Shown here piece after piece: positions 59,782 to 64,000 of a stretch of DNA of 64,000 bases. Position numbers and translations under genes: made by a program. The notes under the pieces were generated by a model. The model saw only the letters and a list, made by a program, of their open reading frames with translations, had not been told where the DNA came from and searched no databases. Numbering within the stretch: position 1 is the first letter of the stretch; every line of letters begins with the position of its first letter. Origin of the DNA: Marinobacter bohaiensis. Lineage in GTDB: Bacteria; Pseudomonadota; Gammaproteobacteria; Pseudomonadales; Oleiphilaceae. The stretch lies in assembly GCF_003258515.1 (NCBI RefSeq), contig NZ_QGEH01000008.1, forward strand, positions 1 to 64,000. Reading direction: 5' to 3'.

Positions 59782-61860
59782 ATGCCGGTAACCGTGCTCA
59801 GCCAATCCGTGCCCTCGCGCAGCGGGCTGGAGTGGTTCTCCTCGCTGCCCGCCTGCCTGCTGCTCCTGCTGGTGGTGCTGTTTTCCACCAGCAGCGATAT
59901 CCACAACCAGATGCTGCGCTTCGGCGAGCAGACCTGGAACGGCTATTACAAGCTGCGCACCGATCCGGTCGCCCCGCAGTGCAACCCGGCCCGGGACGTC
60001 GAGGCGGCGGTGGCGCGCAAGCTGGCGGAATCGCGCCAGGCCCAGGATGACCCGGTGATGGGCCTGCTCGGCGAGCAGGCGGTTGATCCGGCGGATGTCC
60101 GCGCGGCGGTGGAGAATGCCGTCGCCCTGTGTCGGGCGAAGCACGCCGAATTCGCCAGCCTCCAGGGCCAGCTCACACCGGCCCTGGAGGCCTATCGGGC
60201 CGTTGAGCGGGCGGTGGCCGACCTGATAGCCCTGGGTCTCACCTCCCAGCGTTACATCCTGGTGGTGCTGGTGATGCTCTGTGCGGCTACGGCCACGTTG
60301 ACCCGCCACCACATCGCCATGCGCGCCATCGAGACGCGGCGGGACTACCGCGTCTCCTATGGCCTGCAAACCCTCGCCAACCTGATGCTGCTGGGTTCCA
60401 GCGTGCTGTTCCGCCAGACTTCCCATGACGCCGCGGCCATCAGCCTGGAGCGGGAGATCCTGCACGATCTGTGGATTGTCGGCTTCGCCGCGCTCAGTCT
60501 GGCCAGCGCCTATCGGCTGTGGCGCGTGCCGGATGATCTGGCACCGGGCGGCGACTGGTTCAAGGCCGGGCTGGCGGTGCCGTTGTACACCGGCATGTGC
60601 CTGGTCTCGGGCACCTACTTTGCGCTGCAGGGCCACGCCGCCGGTATTGGCGTCTACCTGGACAAGATGATGGAGCTGGCCGACATGTTCCTCAACGTGG
60701 CGCTCTACGTCTGGGTCGGCATGATGCTCAAGCAGACGCGGCTGGCGACCCTGGTTTTCAACGTGTTCCGGCCCTGGCGGCTGCCGCCGGAAATGCTGGC
60801 GGTGGTGGCAGTGATCGTGGCGGCGGTGCCGACGGCCTACACCGGCGCGTCGGGGATCTTCGTGATCGCGGCAGGCGCGGTCATCTACTCCGAGCTGCGC
60901 GCGGCCGGCGCCCGTCGGCACCTGGCGCTGGCGGCGACGGCCATGTCCGGTTCCATGGGGGTGGTGCTGCGGCCCTGCCTGCTGGTGGTGGTGATCGCTT
61001 ACCTGAACCGGGAAGTGACCACCGATGACCTGTTTGGCTGGGGTGTCTGGGTGTTCATGCTCACCGCGGTACTCTTCCTTGTCGTGTCGCTGAGCGTGAA
61101 TCGCCAGAGTCGTTTCCAACTGGCGCCTGTTTCGGAAGCCGGGCCGGCCATGATGCGGGCGCTGGTTCCCCTGGCCCCCTACGCATGGGTGACGGCCGCG
61201 GTGGTCCTGGGCTACCGCTGGCTGCTGGATGTGGACATGGATGAGTTCTCCGCCCCCCGTATCCTGCCGGTGATTATGCTGGCGCTCCTGGTCTACGAAC
61301 ACCTGTCACCGGGGCGCTCGGAAACGCGCAATGGAACGCGTCTCAACCGGCCGGGGATCGAGCGCTGCGTGCGCGGCGCTACCAACGACACCACCTCGGA
61401 AATTGGCGCGCTGTTGCTGTTGCTGGGATTGTCGGTGAGCATCGGCGGGGTGATCGAGCGGGCGGAAATCATGCAGATGCTGCCCCAAGCGTTTGCCTCG
61501 CCCTGGACGGCAATGATCTTGATGGTGGGGGTGCTGGTGATTCTGGGCATGATCATGGACGCCTTTGGCGCGGTCATCCTGGTCAGCGCCACGGTGGCGA
61601 CCATGGCCTACGCCAGCGGCATCGATCCGATCCACTTCTGGATGACCACGCTGGTGGCCTTCGAGCTGGGTTACCTGAGCCCGCCGGTGGCGCTGAACCA
61701 TCTGCTGACGCGCCAGGTGGTGGGCGAAGCGGAAGTCTCGGCGGCTATGGCCCAGACCGGCACCTTCTACCAGCGCCATGAGCGGATCATCATGCCTTTG
61801 ATTGTCATGGGCATTGCGTTGCTGTTGGTGGCATTTGTGCCGTTGGCTTTTTATGCGTGA
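59782..61860 (+). CDS. TRAP transporter fused membrane protein (DctQ-DctM type)
   Basis: A 692-residue protein with an N-terminal helix, a periplasmic loop with two cysteines (about residues 45-145), a four-helix DctQ-like part (about 155-320) and a DctM-like large permease (about 330-690). DctM hallmarks are PTAYTGASGIFVIAAGAVIY, AMSGSMGVVLRPCLLVVVIA and ELGYLSPPVALNHLLT. It should import an organic solute driven by a sodium or proton gradient, with the TatT lipoprotein and DUF6091 binding protein as periplasmic partners. ATG at 59782, 49 bases after the TatT stop. Confidence 0.88.
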   Translation: MPVTVLSQSVPSRSGLEWFSSLPACLLLLLVVLFSTSSDIHNQMLRFGEQTWNGYYKLRTDPVAPQCNPARDVEAAVARKLAESRQAQDDPVMGLLGEQAVDPADVRAAVENAVALCRAKHAEFASLQGQLTPALEAYRAVERAVADLIALGLTSQRYILVVLVMLCAATATLTRHHIAMRAIETRRDYRVSYGLQTLANLMLLGSSVLFRQTSHDAAAISLEREILHDLWIVGFAALSLASAYRLWRVPDDLAPGGDWFKAGLAVPLYTGMCLVSGTYFALQGHAAGIGVYLDKMMELADMFLNVALYVWVGMMLKQTRLATLVFNVFRPWRLPPEMLAVVAVIVAAVPTAYTGASGIFVIAAGAVIYSELRAAGARRHLALAATAMSGSMGVVLRPCLLVVVIAYLNREVTTDDLFGWGVWVFMLTAVLFLVVSLSVNRQSRFQLAPVSEAGPAMMRALVPLAPYAWVTAAVVLGYRWLLDVDMDEFSAPRILPVIMLALLVYEHLSPGRSETRNGTRLNRPGIERCVRGATNDTTSEIGALLLLLGLSVSIGGVIERAEIMQMLPQAFASPWTAMILMVGVLVILGMIMDAFGAVILVSATVATMAYASGIDPIHFWMTTLVAFELGYLSPPVALNHLLTRQVVGEAEVSAAMAQTGTFYQRHERIIMPLIVMGIALLLVAFVPLAFYA

Positions 61861-61933
61861 TGAGATTCTTTGCGAAGGGTGAATCTCAGATAGCCCCACT
61901 TTCAGAGTGTGCTCTACAGGTTGCGGTTAAAAG

Positions 61934-61954
61934 CCTCTCCCGCCAGGGGAGAGG
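61934..61954. repeat. CCTCTCCC/GGGAGAGG short palindrome
   Basis: CCTCTCCC (61934-61941), four-base loop, then GGGGAGAGG (61946-61954). Palindromes of this kind are scattered in GC-rich gammaproteobacterial genomes between genes. It lies in the 330-base gap 61861-62190, together with the element at 62022-62122 and the pckA terminator; no gene is seen there. Confidence 0.6.
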
Positions 61955-62021
61955 GAGCTGGCCTGTGCAAACCGGCAACATAGGTAACACCTCAAACCGG
62001 GGGCGTGGGTGATACGCTTCC

Positions 62022-62122
62022 TAGGTTGGCGCTGGCGCAGGAAGCCCAACAGGGCGCGGCAATAGGCTGATATCCCGTTCTCGCCTGATCGTTTGCTGGG
62101 CTTCCTGCGTTAGCCCAACCTA
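62022..62122. repeat. REP-like long inverted repeat (TAGGTTGG family)
   Basis: Left arm 62022-62051 and right arm 62094-62122 are inverted copies of about 29 bases (TAGGTTGG...CGCAGGAAGCCCA) differing at a few positions around the centre of each arm. The TAGGTTGGGCT...AGCCCAACCTA motif is a dispersed palindromic repeat seen between genes in many bacteria. No transposase is present, so any movement would need a partner elsewhere. Confidence 0.7.
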
Positions 62123-62145
62123 CCTGTTTTCTATCATCCGGGCAC

Positions 62146-62168
62146 AAAAAAGGCGCCCATCGGGCGCC
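62146..62168 (-). terminator. Intrinsic terminator of pckA
   Basis: GGCGCCC (62152-62158), ATC, GGGCGCC (62162-62168). Reading leftwards the hairpin is followed by six T residues (62151-62146). It lies about 23 bases after the pckA stop. Confidence 0.88.
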
Positions 62169-62190
62169 TTTCTCAAACAACCGTTCCGGA

Positions 62191-63723
62191 TCAGGCTTTG
62201 GGGCCTGCCGCCACGATGGCGTCGGAAACGTCGAACTTGGTGAAGTTGTCGACGAACTGGTTGATCAGTTCCTGGGCCTTGGCGTCGTACTCGGCCGGAT
62301 CGCTCCAGGTGTTGCGCGGGTTCAGCAGCTTGCTGTCCACGCCCGGAACGTTGGTCGGTACGTCCAGGTTCAGCTTGTCCAGGTGTTCCACCTCGGCACC
62401 TTCCAGGTCGCCGTTCTGGATGGCGCTGATGATGCCGCGGGTGGTGGGGATGCTGAAACGCTCGCCGACACCGTAGGGGCCGCCGGTCCAGCCGGTGTTG
62501 ACCAGGTAGACCTTGCTGCCGAACTCTTCCATCCGCTTCATCAGCAGCTCGGCGTAGACGCCGGCCGGGCGCGGGAAGAACGGTGCGCCGAAGCAGGTGG
62601 AGAAGGTGGATTTCAGCTTGGAGGACGAGCCCATCTCGGTGGAGCCCACCAGCGCGGTGTAGCCGCTCAGGAAGTGGTAGGCCGCCGCTTCCTTGTTGAG
62701 CAGGGACACGGGCGGCAGGACGCCGGTCATGTCGCAGGTCAGGAAGACGATGGACGATGGCTCGCCGGCGCGGTTCTCGAGGACGCGCTTCTCAACGTGC
62801 TCCAGCGGGTAGGCGCAGCGAGAATTCTCGGTCAGGGAAACGTCGGTGTAGTCCGGCTCGCGGGTCTCGTCGTCGATCACCACGTTTTCGACGATGGCGC
62901 CGAAGCGGATGGCGTCCCAGATGATCGGCTCGTTCTTCTGGCTCAGGTCGATGCACTTGGCGTAGCAGCCGCCTTCGATGTTGAAGACCGTGCCCGGGCC
63001 CCAGCCGTGCTCGTCGTCACCGATCAGGAAGCGATCCGGATCGGCGGACAGGGTAGTCTTGCCGGTGCCGGACAGGCCGAAGAACAGGCAGGTTTCGCCG
63101 TCTTCGCCAACGTTGGCGGAGCAGTGCATCGGCAGCACGTCTTTTTCCGGCAGCAGGAAGTTCTGCACGGAGAACATGGCCTTCTTCATCTCACCGGCGT
63201 AGTGCATGCCGGCGATCAGCACCTTGCGCTTGGCAAAGTTGATCATCACCGTGCCGTCGCTGTTGGTGCCGTCGCGCTCGGGATCGCACTGGAATCCGGC
63301 GGCGTTGAGAATCTGCCACTCCTGCTTGTCCGCCGGGTTGAAGCTGTCCGGGCGGATGAACAGGGTGCGGCCGAACAGGTTCTGCCAGGCGGTTTCGGTG
63401 GTCATCTTGACCGGCAGGTAGTGCTCCGGATCGGAACCGACGTGGACGTGAGACACGAACTGGGTCTTGTCCGCCAGGTAGGCTTCAACCCGGTCCCACA
63501 GGGCGTCGAACTTGTCCCCGTCGATGGGGCGGTTGATCGGGCCCCAGTGGATCGCGTCGGAGGTGCTGGGCTCCTCGACGATGAACCGGTCCATCGGTGA
63601 ACGGCCGGTCCGCTTGCCGGTTTTGACAACCAGTGACCCGTTGGCAGCCAGACGGCCTTCTTTGCGCTCCAGCGCCAGTTCGACCAGTCGTGCTGTACTC
63701 AAATCAGTGTAAGTGTTACTCAC
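62191..63723 (-). CDS. pckA: Phosphoenolpyruvate carboxykinase (ATP)
   Basis: A 510-residue ATP-dependent PEPCK that converts oxaloacetate to phosphoenolpyruvate for gluconeogenesis. The ATP-binding loop is [14 protein letters not shown] (near 224), with [52 protein letters not shown] and [12 protein letters not shown]. Length is a little under the usual 530-540. GTG at 63723 is preceded by GAGG. Paired with hslO upstream on the same strand, as in Pseudomonas. A terminator follows the gene. Confidence 0.96.
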   Translation of the reverse strand: MSNTYTDLSTARLVELALERKEGRLAANGSLVVKTGKRTGRSPMDRFIVEEPSTSDAIHWGPINRPIDGDKFDALWDRVEAYLADKTQFVSHVHVGSDPEHYLPVKMTTETAWQNLFGRTLFIRPDSFNPADKQEWQILNAAGFQCDPERDGTNSDGTVMINFAKRKVLIAGMHYAGEMKKAMFSVQNFLLPEKDVLPMHCSANVGEDGETCLFFGLSGTGKTTLSADPDRFLIGDDEHGWGPGTVFNIEGGCYAKCIDLSQKNEPIIWDAIRFGAIVENVVIDDETREPDYTDVSLTENSRCAYPLEHVEKRVLENRAGEPSSIVFLTCDMTGVLPPVSLLNKEAAAYHFLSGYTALVGSTEMGSSSKLKSTFSTCFGAPFFPRPAGVYAELLMKRMEEFGSKVYLVNTGWTGGPYGVGERFSIPTTRGIISAIQNGDLEGAEVEHLDKLNLDVPTNVPGVDSKLLNPRNTWSDPAEYDAKAQELINQFVDNFTKFDVSDAIVAAGPKA

Positions 63724-63855
63724 TTCTCGACCTCGCCCTCGAGTAGTTTCGGCATTGTTCGATCCGGCGCAGGATGCGGGCTAACCCACCCGAATCTGGC
63801 GGTTTTATGAACAATCGGATTCGCACAGGCGCGCTATTATGCCAGAGAGCTGTTC

Positions 63856-63900
63856 AAAAAACGACTGCCCGCAAAGCCCGTGGTTGACGGCTTTGCGGGC
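63856..63900 (-). terminator. Intrinsic terminator of hslO
   Basis: GCCCGCAAAGCC (63867-63878) and GGCTTTGCGGGC (63889-63900) form a perfect 12-base stem with a ten-base loop. Reading leftwards it is followed after five bases by six T residues. It lies 26 bases past the hslO stop. The remaining gap to pckA (63724-63855) shows no gene. Confidence 0.85.
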
Positions 63901-63926
63901 ATTTCGAACGGCTCCCGGCAGCGTGC

Positions 63927-64000
63927 TCAGTGCAGTGGGTGTCCGTGGAACAGTTGATCGATCTCGTTCCGGTCAAACCGGTACTGCGTATGGCAGAACT
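63927..64000 (-). CDS. hslO: Hsp33 redox chaperone, C-terminal end (gene continues past the window)
   Basis: Only the last 24 codons are inside the window. The translation, beginning FCHTQYRFDRNEIDQLFHG, matches the end of Hsp33, where the second Cys pair of the redox switch (C-x2-C) precedes a Tyr-x-Phe-Asp segment; here the last Cys of that pair is visible. Hsp33 is a chaperone activated by oxidation. The neighbour pckA supports the call, since the two are adjacent in pseudomonads. Confidence 0.8.
   Translation of the reverse strand, partial: FCHTQYRFDRNEIDQLFHGHPLH

Overview
The window is about 64 kb of GC-rich chromosome from a gammaproteobacterium. Gene order points to the Pseudomonas/Marinobacter side of the class, and a Marinobacter-like marine bacterium is my best guess. 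The evidence is a pilGHIJK-chpABC cluster running away from gshB, then tonB3-yqgE-yqgF-pyrR-pyrB-pyrC' on the other strand, a GAPDH-ArsJ arsenic unit, and pckA next to hslO. This is inferred from gene content and order only. I found no rRNA, tRNA, CRISPR array or complete insertion sequence.

Layout. 1-5.7 kb: the tail of a type VI secretion (T6SS) VgrG followed by a DUF4123 adaptor, a LysM-bearing putative effector, an FGE-fold lipoprotein and a DUF4087 protein; the cargo genes look less GC-rich than the VgrG. 5.8-9.9 kb: a PhaC-like hydrolase, a lysophospholipid-type acyltransferase, an EAL phosphodiesterase and a small acidic protein. 10-16.5 kb: RNase II, an EF-hand lipoprotein, and a copper operon (merR-copA-39 aa His-tailed membrane peptide-DUF411) under a promoter with a 20 bp spacer and a palindrome. 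16.5-22.1 kb: a zinc-ribbon membrane protein, a CHASE-GGDEF-EAL protein, an AEC transporter, a 32 aa peptide gene, a CoA-binding protein and an MBL-fold hydrolase.

22.2-28.7 kb: a pterin group (a divergent FolK, FolM, FolE), a small ORF, a MEST-like hydrolase behind a perfect TyrR/PhhR-type box, a GGDEF cyclase, a TetR regulator and a divergent patatin. 28.7-32.1 kb: an arsenate unit (ArsC-ArsR fusion, GAPDH, ArsJ) divergent from a double CDGSH protein. 32.2-35.9 kb: a sensor without an output domain, then zur-znuC-znuB with a Zur box. 35.9-50.1 kb: the Pil-Chp chemosensory system that controls type IV pili, including a 2,707-residue ChpA with eleven Hpt-like modules.

50.5-56.4 kb: gshB, tonB3, yqgE, yqgF, pyrR, and the aspartate transcarbamoylase genes pyrB and pyrC' (the latter encoding a metal-ligand-deficient dihydroorotase homologue). 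56.5-61.9 kb: a small membrane protein, a DUF6091 solute-binding protein, HU (opposite strand), a TatT lipoprotein and a fused TRAP permease; together they look like a TPR-associated TRAP (TPAT) transporter. 61.9-64 kb: repeat-rich intergenic DNA, pckA and the last codons of hslO.

The least explained parts are the T6SS effector module (1-5.7 kb), the pterin/TyrR-box region (22-25.6 kb), the short membrane peptides, the repeats ahead of gshB, and the TPAT system.
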